Part shown: piece by piece, positions 7,815 through 16,300 of the stretch | Numbering within the stretch: the stretch's first letter is position 1 | How the letters are laid out: each line of letters begins with the position of its first letter | Virus record (IMG/VR): IMGVR_UViG_3300006919_000090 | Coordinates: 1 to 48,955 of that record | Reading direction: 5' to 3' (one strand) | Source: a virus | Length of the DNA: 48,955 nucleotides | Position numbers and translations under genes: made by a program | The notes under the pieces: generated by a model | What the model was told of the DNA's origin: nothing | What the model saw: only the letters and a program-made list of their open reading frames with translations | Databases searched by the model: none

Positions 7815-8666
7815 ATGCAACATCCAGTAGAATTACAGCTTACGGCATTGCTTAGACAGATGGAGTCTGGCGCTGTAGAGTTCTCAAAAGAAAATAAAGA
7901 CCACCTTTTCAAAGACTTAAGGACATCAGTGGAACGGGATTTTAGTGGTATTGATAAACGGGAGTTCCACTTTCGTATGTCGAATATCGGTAGGCCGTAT
8001 TGCCAGCTTTGGTTTCAGAAGAACCATCCTGAAATAGCTCGTGCCCCCACTAATGGTATGATATTTAAGTTCTTTTTGGGCGACGCAGTTGAGGCGTTGT
8101 TTTTAGGACTTCTTCGTGAAGCCGACATAGAGTACGGCGAAACACAAAAAGTGGTGCTGGAGTTGGCAGGTCGAGAAGTGGTAGGTCACTACGATCTATC
8201 TCTTAACGGGGCTATCGATGATGTAAAGTCCGCATCGTCGTATGCTTACAACGTCAAGTTCCACTCCTTTGCGTCTCTACAAAAGGATGACAATTTTGGC
8301 TACGTAGCACAGCTAGCAGCTTATGCCAAAGCTACAGGGCAAAAGGCAGGCGGCTGGTGGGTTATTGACAAAACGTCGGGCTCATTCAAGTACGTACCCG
8401 CTGAAGGCTTAGATGTAGAGGCTGAGTTGGCCAACGTCGAAGCTAAGATGTATGAATTGGATAAGAATGTTTTCAGGCGTTGTTTTGAAGATGAAGAAGA
8501 AACGTTTAGGTCTGTACCAACAGGTAACAGAAAGCTGTGTTTCACTTGTGGTTGGTGTGATTACAAAGACCATTGCTGGGACATCGAGAGACTACCAGCT
8601 ACCAACTCTAAAGCTCAAAACCCACAGATTGTAGAGTACACTTATGTCGACCCGAAGAACAGATAG
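7815..8666 (+). CDS. RecB/Cas4-like PD-(D/E)XK exonuclease with Cys cluster
   Basis: The 283-residue nuclease probably processes DNA ends in phage recombination or replication. The RecB-family core is visible: LGDAVEALF (~88-96), GHYD127, then IDDVKSA with D136 and K138, and the QLAAY box (Q166-Y170). C63 in the N-terminal part and C242, C245, C248 and C254 at the C-terminal end match the Cas4/AddB-type iron-sulfur arrangement. The start at 7815 avoids reading through the two hairpins; the ribosome site is weak (GGAA). Nothing suggests a CRISPR link: there is no array or cas gene here, and Cas4-like nucleases of this type are common in phage replication modules. Confidence 0.82.
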   Translation: MQHPVELQLTALLRQMESGAVEFSKENKDHLFKDLRTSVERDFSGIDKREFHFRMSNIGRPYCQLWFQKNHPEIARAPTNGMIFKFFLGDAVEALFLGLLREADIEYGETQKVVLELAGREVVGHYDLSLNGAIDDVKSASSYAYNVKFHSFASLQKDDNFGYVAQLAAYAKATGQKAGGWWVIDKTSGSFKYVPAEGLDVEAELANVEAKMYELDKNVFRRCFEDEEETFRSVPTGNRKLCFTCGWCDYKDHCWDIERLPATNSKAQNPQIVEYTYVDPKNR

Positions 8667-8677
8667 AGAGACTAGAT

Positions 8678-8767
8678 ATGGTAACAGCAATAATAATTGC
8701 ATGGGCTTTGGCTACGTTCCTGTATGTCAGATACTACTTCGACGATGACGATTTTACACCATCATAA
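8678..8767 (+). CDS. 29-residue putative membrane peptide
   Basis: MVTAIIIAWALATFLYVRY followed by an acidic tail (FDDDDFTPS). One membrane helix with a Tyr/Arg boundary fits a single-span peptide. A GAGAG lies before the ATG. It is too short for domain assignment. It and the next peptide fill the gap between nuclease and the 69-residue gene. Confidence 0.45.
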   Translation: MVTAIIIAWALATFLYVRYYFDDDDFTPS

Positions 8768-8784
8768 CGGAGAACAATATAGCA

Positions 8785-8847
8785 ATGGGATACGGACTAC
8801 TTATTAGCGTAATCACTTTTGTCATAGTTTGTGTGACAGTAGTATAG
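8785..8847 (+). CDS. 20-residue hydrophobic peptide
   Basis: MGYGLLISVITFVIVCVTVV is almost entirely hydrophobic and could span the membrane once. GGAG lies rather far ahead (about 13 bases). Translation is uncertain; the main support is the tandem arrangement with the similar peptide at 8678. Confidence 0.35.
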   Translation: MGYGLLISVITFVIVCVTVV

Positions 8848-8863
8848 GAAATACAGTAGACTT

Positions 8864-9073
8864 ATGAGCGACAGTACAAAAATAGCTAACAGCATAGCGA
8901 ATTTCATCATTGATGCGTGTAAATGCCTTTCTTGTGGGGAGGTGTTTGACGGGGTAAATCATCCCCATACAGATGAAGATTGTATTAAGGGTAGGGCAGT
9001 GTGGGACACTCCTGAAACTGAAGAAGTAGCGTATATAGTTAGAGAACGCCTAATTAAGCATTTTCAGGAGTAG
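8864..9073 (+). CDS. 69-residue protein with CxCxxC motif
   Basis: The product starts MSDSTKIANS and contains ACKCLSCGEVFDG followed by H and C residues (NHPHTDEDC), a likely single zinc site. The C-terminal half is a charged helix. I do not recognise a family. Its stop is one base before the endonuclease I start, so the two are probably co-translated. Confidence 0.6.
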   Translation: MSDSTKIANSIANFIIDACKCLSCGEVFDGVNHPHTDEDCIKGRAVWDTPETEEVAYIVRERLIKHFQE

Positions 9074-9074
9074 C

Positions 9075-9536
9075 ATGAGAGCACACACAAAAGCGGCCCG
9101 TAAACGCGGGTACCGCTCCGGTTCAGAGCAGAAGTTTGGAGATTGGCTGACAGAACGCGGCATAACGTTTGAGTATGAAACAATCCGTGTTGAGTGGGAA
9201 GATTTGACGTACAGGACTTACAAACCTGATTTCATTCTCCCTAACAACATCATCATAGAATACAAAGGAAGGCTTACATCAGCAGACAGACGCAAACATG
9301 TAAAGATTAAGCAGCAACACCCTCAACTGGAAATCAGATTTGTATTTGACAATTCCAGAAAAATGATATATAAGGGTTCGAAAACCACATATGCGCAGTG
9401 GTGTGTTAAACACGGTTTCCGCTACGCAGATAAAGTCTTACCGGAAGATTGGGTAAAAGAGAAGAAGCGCCCTTCCATTCCGGCATTTGTACCCTTCGCA
9501 GGGCGCAAAGTTAAACGCACTAAAGACAGGATTTAG
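9075..9536 (+). CDS. Endonuclease I (T7 gp3-like Holliday junction resolvase)
   Basis: The 153-residue protein matches T7 endonuclease I along its length: YRSGSEQKFGDWL, FEYE, then YKPDFILPNNIIIEYKG and KIYKGS/TYAQWC-like blocks (here MIYKGSKTTYAQW), ending with ADKVLPEDWVKEKK. The catalytic residues are all present: E18, D52, E62 and K64. It cleaves branched DNA to resolve replication and recombination intermediates before packaging and may also help degrade host DNA. Length equals that of the T7 protein (149). It lies one base after the previous stop. Confidence 0.93.
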   Translation: MRAHTKAARKRGYRSGSEQKFGDWLTERGITFEYETIRVEWEDLTYRTYKPDFILPNNIIIEYKGRLTSADRRKHVKIKQQHPQLEIRFVFDNSRKMIYKGSKTTYAQWCVKHGFRYADKVLPEDWVKEKKRPSIPAFVPFAGRKVKRTKDRI

Positions 9537-9539
9537 ACA

Positions 9540-9887
9540 ATGGACAACCCTTTCACTACAGATGCAGTATATCTGCGAATTGAACCTTTGCTTAACGAGC
9601 AGGGTCAGTGGGAGGGTGATCTCGATATGGTCACCCTCATTCCATCAGCATTCCGTATGCCCACTATTGACGAGTATTTTAACGTTACAGAGATGCCTAC
9701 TATAGCAGCAGCCTGTATCTCATTGTCAAATGAAGACCCTGAAATTTTTGCTAAGCTACAAGAGCATTTGGAAGAACTGCAGTTAGAGCCTTCACAAGAG
9801 AAAGATGCAGCAGTAGTCGGTCGTAAAGGCAATGTTGTAGCTGTAGATTTTGGCAATAGTGAACCTGATTTGGGAGAGTCCCAATAA
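9540..9887 (+). CDS. 115-residue acidic protein of unknown function
   Basis: Starts MDNPFTTDAVYL three bases after endonuclease I; no strong ribosome site. The N-terminal half has beta-like segments ending in LIPSAFRMPTIDEYF, the middle is a helix (AKLQEHLEELQLEPS), and the tail is acidic, ending DLGESQ. It has no recognised domain. The last 15 bases of the gene form a dispersed palindrome copy that also contains the ribosome binding site of the next gene, so expression of the two may be linked by RNA structure. Confidence 0.55.
   Translation: MDNPFTTDAVYLRIEPLLNEQGQWEGDLDMVTLIPSAFRMPTIDEYFNVTEMPTIAAACISLSNEDPEIFAKLQEHLEELQLEPSQEKDAAVVGRKGNVVAVDFGNSEPDLGESQ
9869..9885. repeat. Dispersed palindrome, copy 4
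   Basis: TTTGGGA-GAG-TCCCAAT, two bases ahead of the DUF3310 start codon at 9887. The left arm GGGAG is also the likely ribosome binding site, so folding of the RNA would hide it. Confidence 0.65.
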
Positions 9888-10168
9888 TGGTACACGACTC
9901 CGTTACGTCTCCGTCCCACTACAAATTGAAAGGTGGGGGAGAAGTTATTGATATCATCCGTGATGAACTTACTCCGGAAGAGTTTGTAGGTTACTGCAAA
10001 GGTAATATGCTTAAGTATCTCTTCCGTGCAGGTAAGAAACAGAATGCGACGGATGATGAAGATGTTGGCAAACTTATCCAGTACGCTAAGTTTTGGCGGG
10101 CAGTTATCCATGAAAGTAGCCAACTAAGGCTTGATATGGAAGGATTAAGTAGTGAAACTACAGATTAA
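9887..10168 (+). CDS. DUF3310 family protein
   Basis: 93 residues with the DUF3310 pattern: SPSHYKL near the start, GEVIDIIRDELTPEEFVGYCKGNMLKYLFRAGKK in the centre, and a Lys/Tyr/Trp-rich end (KLIQYAKFW). The family is frequent in phages, often next to replication or nucleotide genes, and is sometimes annotated as a nucleotide kinase-related protein; no activity is established to my knowledge. The ATG shares one base with the previous stop, and the initiation region lies in a palindromic hairpin. It ends 17 bases inside the next gene. Confidence 0.85.
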   Translation: MVHDSVTSPSHYKLKGGGEVIDIIRDELTPEEFVGYCKGNMLKYLFRAGKKQNATDDEDVGKLIQYAKFWRAVIHESSQLRLDMEGLSSETTD

Positions 10169-10337
10169 TCTTAACCTTACCGTTGATCCAAAAGAGTTCA
10201 ATACATCAGCAGAAGGTAATGCTGCTCAAGATTTGGTATGGATGCTTGTAGAGTATCTATATGATGTAGAAGGCGTTGACGTACACGCTATTAAAGTAAA
10301 AGGAGAGAAAGAAACCTTAAATGAGTTTACCAACTGA
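10152..10337 (+). CDS. 61-residue protein of unknown function
   Basis: Starts with GTG at 10152 behind a good site (GGAAGGA, 6 bases). The product begins MKLQINLNLTVDPKEF, a beta-strand-like opening, then DLVWMLVEYLYDVEGV, a helix, and overlaps the ribonucleotide reductase start by 17 bases. No family is recognised. Overlaps with both neighbours make it a real member of the operon. Confidence 0.6.
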   Translation: MKLQINLNLTVDPKEFNTSAEGNAAQDLVWMLVEYLYDVEGVDVHAIKVKGEKETLNEFTN

Positions 10338-12276
10338 CTACCAGAATTTTATTGCTTTAAGTCGTTATGCCCGTTGGCTACCCGAACAAAACCGACGGGA
10401 AATGTGGGACGAAACAGTCACGCGTTATATGGATTACGTGTGGGAGACGGTAGCTAAGCGTAATGCTGCGCTTTACGGAAATATAGAGCTAAAGAAAGAA
10501 CTTTGGACTGCTGTTCATGATTTGGAAGTCATGCCGTCTATGCGGGCTATGATGACTGCTGGCCCCGCACTTGACAGGTGTAACGTCTGTTCCTATAATT
10601 GTGCGTACGTACCTATTGATGATGCACGAGCTTTTGATGAAACTATGTACATCTTGATGTGCGGTACGGGCGTTGGCTTTAGTGTTGAAAGAGAGAATGT
10701 CAATAAACTTCCATCCGTCCCTGCCGCCCTTAACTCTGTTCGCAGCAGCGATAGTCCTGTTATCGTTGTGGGGGATAGTAAAGCTGGATGGGCAACTGCC
10801 CTCCGACAACTCTTTGAGCACCTATATAGTGGAACAGTCCCCAAATGGGATGTTACTAACGTTCGACCTGCTGGAGCACCCCTCAAAACATTCGGAGGGA
10901 GAGCTAGTGGACCTGCCCCGCTCGTTGAACTATTCCAGTTTGTCACCGACGTTATGGTGCAAGCTAGTGGAAGGAAACTCTACCCCATCGAGTGCCATGA
11001 TATTATGTGCAAGATTGGTGAAGTAGTTGTTGTTGGTGGTGTACGCAGAAGCGCTCTTATTTCCCTATCGAATTTGGGAGATGAGGCTATGCGCCGTAGT
11101 AAAATGGGGAACTGGTACATTGATAACGTCCAGCGAGCATTGGCTAACAACAGCGTTGCCTACAAAGGTAAGCCGAGTATGGAGGTCTTTTTTAACGAGT
11201 GGAAGTCCTTATATGACAGCAAATCTGGTGAGCGCGGTATCTTTAATCGTGCCGCGGCTATAGCACAAGTAGAAGACCTTCCTTTCCGTACTAATCTGGA
11301 CCAATCGGGCGAACAGATTATGTGGGGTTGCAATCCGTGTTCCGAAATTATTTTACGCCCATACCAATTCTGCAACTTGTCTGAAGTTGTGTTGCGAGCA
11401 CACGACACGATGGACCGTATTAAGCGGAAAGTCCAGCTAGCAACCATCTTAGGCACGATGCAGGCGTGTCTTACTGACTTCGAATATCTTCGGCCAATCT
11501 GGAAAGAGAATACCGAAGACGAGAGGCTATTGGGAGTCAGTTTGACAGGCATTATGGATCACGCTATGTTAAGTGATACACAGCTTGCTCCGCCCCGACT
11601 AATTGAGTTGCGAAATGCCGCACGGGAAATGAATGCTGTAGTTGCTAGTAAACTCGGTATCCGAGTGTCTGCTGCAATTACGTGTGTTAAACCGAGTGGT
11701 ACCGTCTCGCAGTTGGTAGATAGTGCGAGTGGCATTCACCCGCGCCACAGCCAACATTATATTCGTACTGTACGGGCTGATAACAAAGACCCGATGACGC
11801 AGTTTATGAAAGATGTAGGAGTACCAAATGAACCTGACGTTACAAAGCCAGATAGCACTACGGTTTTTTCATTTCCTGTACAAGCCCCCACCGAAGGCAA
11901 GACACGGGAAGACCTGACTGCTATCCATCATCTACAGATTTGGCGTATGTATCAACGCTATTGGTGTGATCATAAGCCGAGCATCACTGTGAACGTTCAT
12001 GAACATGAATGGCTACGGGTAGGTGATTGGGTCTACGAGAACTTTGATGCCATCAGCGGTATTAGCTTTCTTCCGTATTCAGAACACGAGTACGCACAAG
12101 CACCATATCAAGAGTGTGATGAAGAAAGGTACAACGAGTGTGTAGCTGCTAGTCCAAAGTCGGTTGACTGGACTAAGCTTACAGAGTATGAAACTGGTGG
12201 CGATACTACTTCAGGATCACAAGAGCTTGCCTGTACGGCTGGCGTATGCGAAGTGGTAGATATTCAAAGCAGATAA
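10321..12276 (+). CDS. nrdJ: Class II (adenosylcobalamin) ribonucleotide triphosphate reductase
   Basis: 651 residues, the monomeric B12-dependent type that reduces ribonucleotides without oxygen-dependent subunits. Radical-site residues appear in NPCSEI (C340 and E342), the GTG-rich loop MCGTGVGFSVE lies near 113-123, the phosphate-binding KPSGTVSQL and GIHPRHSQ blocks follow, and the C terminus has CTAGVC, a C-X4-C pair like that which re-reduces the active site in Lactobacillus RTPR. It is somewhat shorter than that enzyme (739). There is no class I or III gene in the window. Activity needs cobalamin from the host or surroundings. A perfect promoter-like sequence lies in the 5' part (10571). 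Confidence 0.93.
   Translation: MSLPTDYQNFIALSRYARWLPEQNRREMWDETVTRYMDYVWETVAKRNAALYGNIELKKELWTAVHDLEVMPSMRAMMTAGPALDRCNVCSYNCAYVPIDDARAFDETMYILMCGTGVGFSVERENVNKLPSVPAALNSVRSSDSPVIVVGDSKAGWATALRQLFEHLYSGTVPKWDVTNVRPAGAPLKTFGGRASGPAPLVELFQFVTDVMVQASGRKLYPIECHDIMCKIGEVVVVGGVRRSALISLSNLGDEAMRRSKMGNWYIDNVQRALANNSVAYKGKPSMEVFFNEWKSLYDSKSGERGIFNRAAAIAQVEDLPFRTNLDQSGEQIMWGCNPCSEIILRPYQFCNLSEVVLRAHDTMDRIKRKVQLATILGTMQACLTDFEYLRPIWKENTEDERLLGVSLTGIMDHAMLSDTQLAPPRLIELRNAAREMNAVVASKLGIRVSAAITCVKPSGTVSQLVDSASGIHPRHSQHYIRTVRADNKDPMTQFMKDVGVPNEPDVTKPDSTTVFSFPVQAPTEGKTREDLTAIHHLQIWRMYQRYWCDHKPSITVNVHEHEWLRVGDWVYENFDAISGISFLPYSEHEYAQAPYQECDEERYNECVAASPKSVDWTKLTEYETGGDTTSGSQELACTAGVCEVVDIQSR
10571..10599 (+). 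promoter_or_regulatory. Promoter-like sequence inside nrdJ
   Basis: TTGACA (10571-10576), 17-bp spacer, TATAAT (10594-10599): a 12/12 match to the sigma-70 consensus on the coding strand. It lies 250 bases inside nrdJ, over codons for the Cys-rich LDRCNVCSYNC. It could drive downstream genes, or be a coincidence forced by conserved codons. Confidence 0.4.
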
Positions 12277-12280
12277 CGTA

Positions 12281-12805
12281 TTGATAACCCATGAAGTAAC
12301 GCTTGAAGAATTAGGTCAGGCACGTACAAAAGCAGCAGAAATGGGTCGTTTACGTAACTCTATTCTCGGCGGGGCTGGCAATCTTGCCGGCTTCGTCGGG
12401 GAAATTATCGCCCATAACATTTTGGGCGGTATATGGGCGAATACGTATGATTACGATCTAATTTTACCGGATGGTAAGACGGTTGATGCTAAGACAAAAC
12501 AAACATCTGTTATACCAAAGTCGGACTATGCGTGTAATGTTGCGGCATATAACACTAAGCAAAAGTGTGATTACTACGCATTTCTACGGGTTAAAAATGA
12601 CTTGACAACAGGTTGGTTTTTTGGGATAGTCCCAAAAGACTGGTTTTTCGATAACGCGCAGTATCGCGAGAAAGGTACGGTAGAACCTAACGGATTTACA
12701 ATCAGAGCATCGTGTTACACAATTCCAATTTCCGCAGTGGAAGATTACTATGAAAAAGAATACAAACCCCCAAAAGAAAAAAAGGGACCTGTGGCCCCCT
12801 CTTAA
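12281..12805 (+). CDS. Putative PD-(D/E)XK nuclease-like protein
   Basis: 174 residues with a TTG start at 12281 (no in-frame ATG or GTG nearby). The segment GFVGEIIAHNILGG, then YDYDLILPDGKTVDAKTKQTS, has the Glu, Asp and D-A-K pattern of PD-(D/E)XK endonuclease folds; the rest (YYAFLRVKNDLTTGWFFGIVP) fits the following beta strands. The family is common in phages and probably acts on DNA, but I cannot assign a substrate. It follows nrdJ by four bases and its end overlaps the next small gene. A dispersed palindrome with the longest arms lies inside it (12619-12637), partly over a promoter-like -35/-10 pair. Confidence 0.62.
   Translation: MITHEVTLEELGQARTKAAEMGRLRNSILGGAGNLAGFVGEIIAHNILGGIWANTYDYDLILPDGKTVDAKTKQTSVIPKSDYACNVAAYNTKQKCDYYAFLRVKNDLTTGWFFGIVPKDWFFDNAQYREKGTVEPNGFTIRASCYTIPISAVEDYYEKEYKPPKEKKGPVAPS
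12619..12637. repeat. Dispersed palindrome, copy 5 (8-bp arms)
   Basis: TTTTGGGA-TAG-TCCCAAAA, 19 bp with perfect 8-bp arms. A TTGACA at 12602-12607 lies 17 bases before GATAGT (12625-12630), so the palindrome could overlap the -10 of a weak promoter. In the gene it is read as F-F-G-I-V-P-K. Confidence 0.7.
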
Positions 12806-13049
12806 AATCCAATATGAAGCTGGTGTTACAGCGTTTTTACGTAAGAAACAGTGGCTTAAAACTGTGAAACGGGATGGTGAGGGAGCAACCGTGATTGTCA
12901 CGGCTAACCCTCACCGCTCCGGTACAATGGAGTATAAAGAATGGCAGAGAGGTTACGACAACGCCTACACTGCACAACTACAAAAGCAGGTCAAATATGA
13001 ACGAAACCGAGCGAAACACGTACATCGAATGGATGGAAAGCATGTCTGA
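12750..13049 (+). CDS. Small basic protein, possible RMF-like fold
   Basis: 99 residues, starting MKKNTNPQKKKRD inside the end of the upstream gene. It contains YEAGVTAFLRKKQW, then NPHRSGTMEYKEWQRGYDNAY. The G-x-x-A, NP-x-x-S and W-x-x-G-Y-x-x-A spacing resembles ribosome modulation factor-like proteins in phages, but the match is only by eye. It is very basic, so nucleic-acid or ribosome binding is plausible. The 3' end overlaps MazG by 53 bases in another frame. Confidence 0.45.
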   Translation: MKKNTNPQKKKRDLWPPLKIQYEAGVTAFLRKKQWLKTVKRDGEGATVIVTANPHRSGTMEYKEWQRGYDNAYTAQLQKQVKYERNRAKHVHRMDGKHV

Positions 13050-13386
13050 ATATTCCGGTAACTCTTTTGATACCTATCAGCAGTTTGCAATCAGCACGGC
13101 AATCTACAAACTAGAAAACGCCGTGATCTACCCTGCATTGGGGCTAGCTGGTGAAACGGGTGAAGTAGTTGATAAGATTAAAAAAATCCTCCGTGATGGC
13201 AGGGAAAACTTGCCGGAGGATTGGAACGAACAGATAGCAAAAGAGATGGGAGATGCGTTATGGTACTTTGCTAATCTGGCACACGATATCGGCTACTCTC
13301 TGAGCGAGATTGCCGCTATGAACGTAGATAAACTTACGGACCGTAAGAAACGGGGCGTCTTGTCCGGATCAGGAGATAACCGATGA
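12997..13386 (+). CDS. mazG: MazG-like nucleotide pyrophosphohydrolase
   Basis: 129 residues from ATG 12997 (MNETERNTYIEW), with CAGG ahead; the longer frame from 12895 lies in the upstream gene. The MazG metal site is seen as AGETGEVVDKIKK (E53, E56) and KEMGDALWY (E83, D86). These enzymes hydrolyse NTPs or dNTPs, and in phages may clean the nucleotide pool or lower alarmone levels; the substrate here is unknown. It is the last gene of the rightward operon and stops four bases before the stop codon of the convergent virion operon. Confidence 0.88.
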   Translation: MNETERNTYIEWMESMSEYSGNSFDTYQQFAISTAIYKLENAVIYPALGLAGETGEVVDKIKKILRDGRENLPEDWNEQIAKEMGDALWYFANLAHDIGYSLSEIAAMNVDKLTDRKKRGVLSGSGDNR

Positions 13387-13390
13387 AAGG

Positions 13391-16300
13391 TTACGGAACC
13401 CGCCCTTCAGTGATAGCGTTACCCCATCCGTAAAGCCCTGTATCTTCCATAGTAGGGCCTTTAAGAAAGAGTAGATCGACGTAAGTAAAGTTCTCCGTTC
13501 CGTACTTTGCGGCACGTTCTTTAACAGCTTCGTGCTCCTTTCGGATACGACTTTCTACTGCTAACTGTTGTCTATTAGACTTCGTCCTCCATTTGGCGCG
13601 TTCTACTGGATTTGTGTATAGATAAGCTTTTCTCAGGTGAACCTGATGAGCTATCTCTGCCAACTCTTCAGTAGACGCGCCATCTTTTTTTGCCTGCTCA
13701 TATTGATCCATGTACTTAACTACATCATTAGCATACGTAGCAATGGTGATGTTTGCAGCTGCAGCTTTGACCCGCTTACGAGCAGCTTGAATAGGTGCTA
13801 GAAACATCCCCTGTTGTTCATTACGGGTTGCATTTTGGTATTCGTCCGTGCTCATGATGTACGGCAGTTCAAGCGTTGCCACTTGCTGTAATGAATACAT
13901 CCACTGCCTGTCAAACGCAGCCGACTTTGTTTTGGGGAATATATCACGCGGGGTGATACCCAACTTAATTGCTTCCCTTTCAAAGACTGTCGTATGTGGG
14001 GTGAACGTAATCCCGCCAAATTTTGCAACTGGCGCATTACGTTCTTTCCGAGCATGATCCAGTACATAAACGCGAGAAGGGAAATCTTCTCGGTCCATAA
14101 ACATAACGTTATCCCCAATCTGTGTAGGGAAGTTGCTAGCTAGAATAGTTTGCACAATAGTATCATACGCATTAAGGTCTTCAAGTGCGTACTGCGTGTC
14201 TCGATACACAGCTTCTTCCGGATCAATAACCGTCATAACATCACGACCCATCCGGAAAGGTGTAAAGTATCCACCTAATACCTCTCCTGCAAACTGCGCC
14301 AGTTTACTCTGTACCGTTTTGAAGTCTGTACTGTCTCCGTGCAAACCGCCCGCAGTCTCAACGATTGATCGAATACTATTAGCGATTTCTCCAGCAGCAC
14401 CTGTACGGAAAGGAATACTTGTGATACCTTCAAGAGCATCCAAAACTTCATACGGTGTGATTATACGCTCTTGCTCTTCAGGACCGCGGACATAGCTTTC
14501 AAGTGCCCACCTGAACAGAAAAGTAGCAGCCATATACACGTTAGAAGGGTACAACGCGCGAGTGTCTACTTGTGTATCGCTATACTCATACCATTTGTTG
14601 TTATCTGACGATTGGTGGCTAGACCATGCTGCCCATAGTGCACCCGTACCGACTGTGGCTTTGGCAAATGCCTGACGTAAATCCGCACCGTGAGCTGAAC
14701 GTAGCTCCGCATCAAAAGCCCAACGTGCCGATTTAGAAAAGAAATCACCCGGACTATATTCCCATGCTGTACGCATAGCGTGAACCACAAAGCGGGGAAA
14801 CGGGATAGCTGCAGTCGTTACAAACGGAATAGATTGCGCAGCCCGAATAAACGTTGACGCACTAAGACCGGGCTTAAAAGGGATTTCCCCTGCAAACGTA
14901 CGGTGCAAAGCATCATCAATCGCTTCATCCAAAACTTTAGTTGGAAGGCGACGACCAGACTCTAAGAACTGATCCAGACTTGTAGCTTCTACTGACTCCC
15001 CCTTCCAATTGATCATAATTGGTTTGCCAGTGTCTTTAGCCTGTTGCATATACTTTTTAAACGACTGGTTTAGTGAGCGAGCATAGTAAGCCCGACGGAA
15101 CACCATGTCTGAGCCGATATTGAACGTGTTAACAAAATTAGAATAGTTACTCAGCCACTGACTGCCCTGACCCTGTTGAAAATCGGGTACACTACGTAGC
15201 AGTTTATGGACACGGATACCTTTTGTACCGAGTGTCGCATCAATAACTGCCTGACTTTTAGACTGCCCGAGAAGATATCCAAACGTCTGCGCAGACTCGT
15301 CCCACATTTCCCGCATCCCGCGTAGAGTACCGCGGAAACTGGCATTACCATTCTTGATAGCGCCGGCAGCAATACCTGCATGATAAATAGCCGTGTCAAT
15401 TATATCAGCACCTGTCTGTGCTGTTGCCATTCCTAAACCGGTAATGTTGTTACGGGCAGTGGTACTAATCTGTGAAGTCAGCGTAGCAATACGGGCTTTA
15501 TCTAAGTTCTGTGCTATACGCCAGAAGTGGTCAAACACTTTAGGGATTTTACCCTGTACTTTGTCGGAGTGGTACGTCTTCAAAAGCTTCTGTAGTTGAG
15601 GGTCTCCGCCAATAAAAGTATTGAGATTACGCGCCATAACACCGAGATTACCGAGCGTCTTAGCAGCTTCGTGAGCACTTTTCTTTATTACGCTACCTGC
15701 ATGTAGTTCAGGGTCGTACGTAAAATAAGACAGGTATTTCATAAACGTAGCAGGATCGATACCGGATGCATCGATAGCTGCAGTAATAGTGTTTGAGTCT
15801 TGCAAGAATTTTGCAGCCTGCTCTTCCGTCATGTCTTCGCCTGCATTAGCAATACGTCGTTGTAGTGCAGACAGAGAGTGGGAGAGTACAGATGTAACTC
15901 CTAATTCTTTTTTGTCATAAGAGTGCAAAATATCTTGCATCGTATGCTTATTGCCGTGGATATCCGTATAATCCAGCAAGTCAAGCTGATCCCGATTTTT
16001 GAAATCCGCAAGAATGTACGTCATCGTATCCGCCATATCCTTTTGGATTTCGGGCGCAGCGATGTTAATCAATGCTTTGTCTTTTGTTTTTGGATCAACG
16101 TAGTCGATGATGTTAAACGCCCCACTCAGTTCAGGATCGGGATTAGTGGGATCAAATATCGGAGGAGCCCGTTTCGTTACTTTCTCTGTATCGTCTGCCA
16201 TCCGCATAGCAGTCATTAACACTTCGTCTGGCACTTTACCCTCTACGGGATCCGTTTCGAGAGACGCAGCGATACGTTCTTTAATGTTTCTACCAGCAAT

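Noticed and set aside
7815-8666. Cas4-like gene as part of a CRISPR system
   Set aside because: No repeat-spacer array and no other cas gene; the RecB-type core with a Cys cluster is common in phage replication modules.
13391-13433. TTACGGA / TCCGTAA inverted repeat as a bidirectional terminator at the convergent junction
   Set aside because: The loop of 29 bases is too long and there is no T run on either side.
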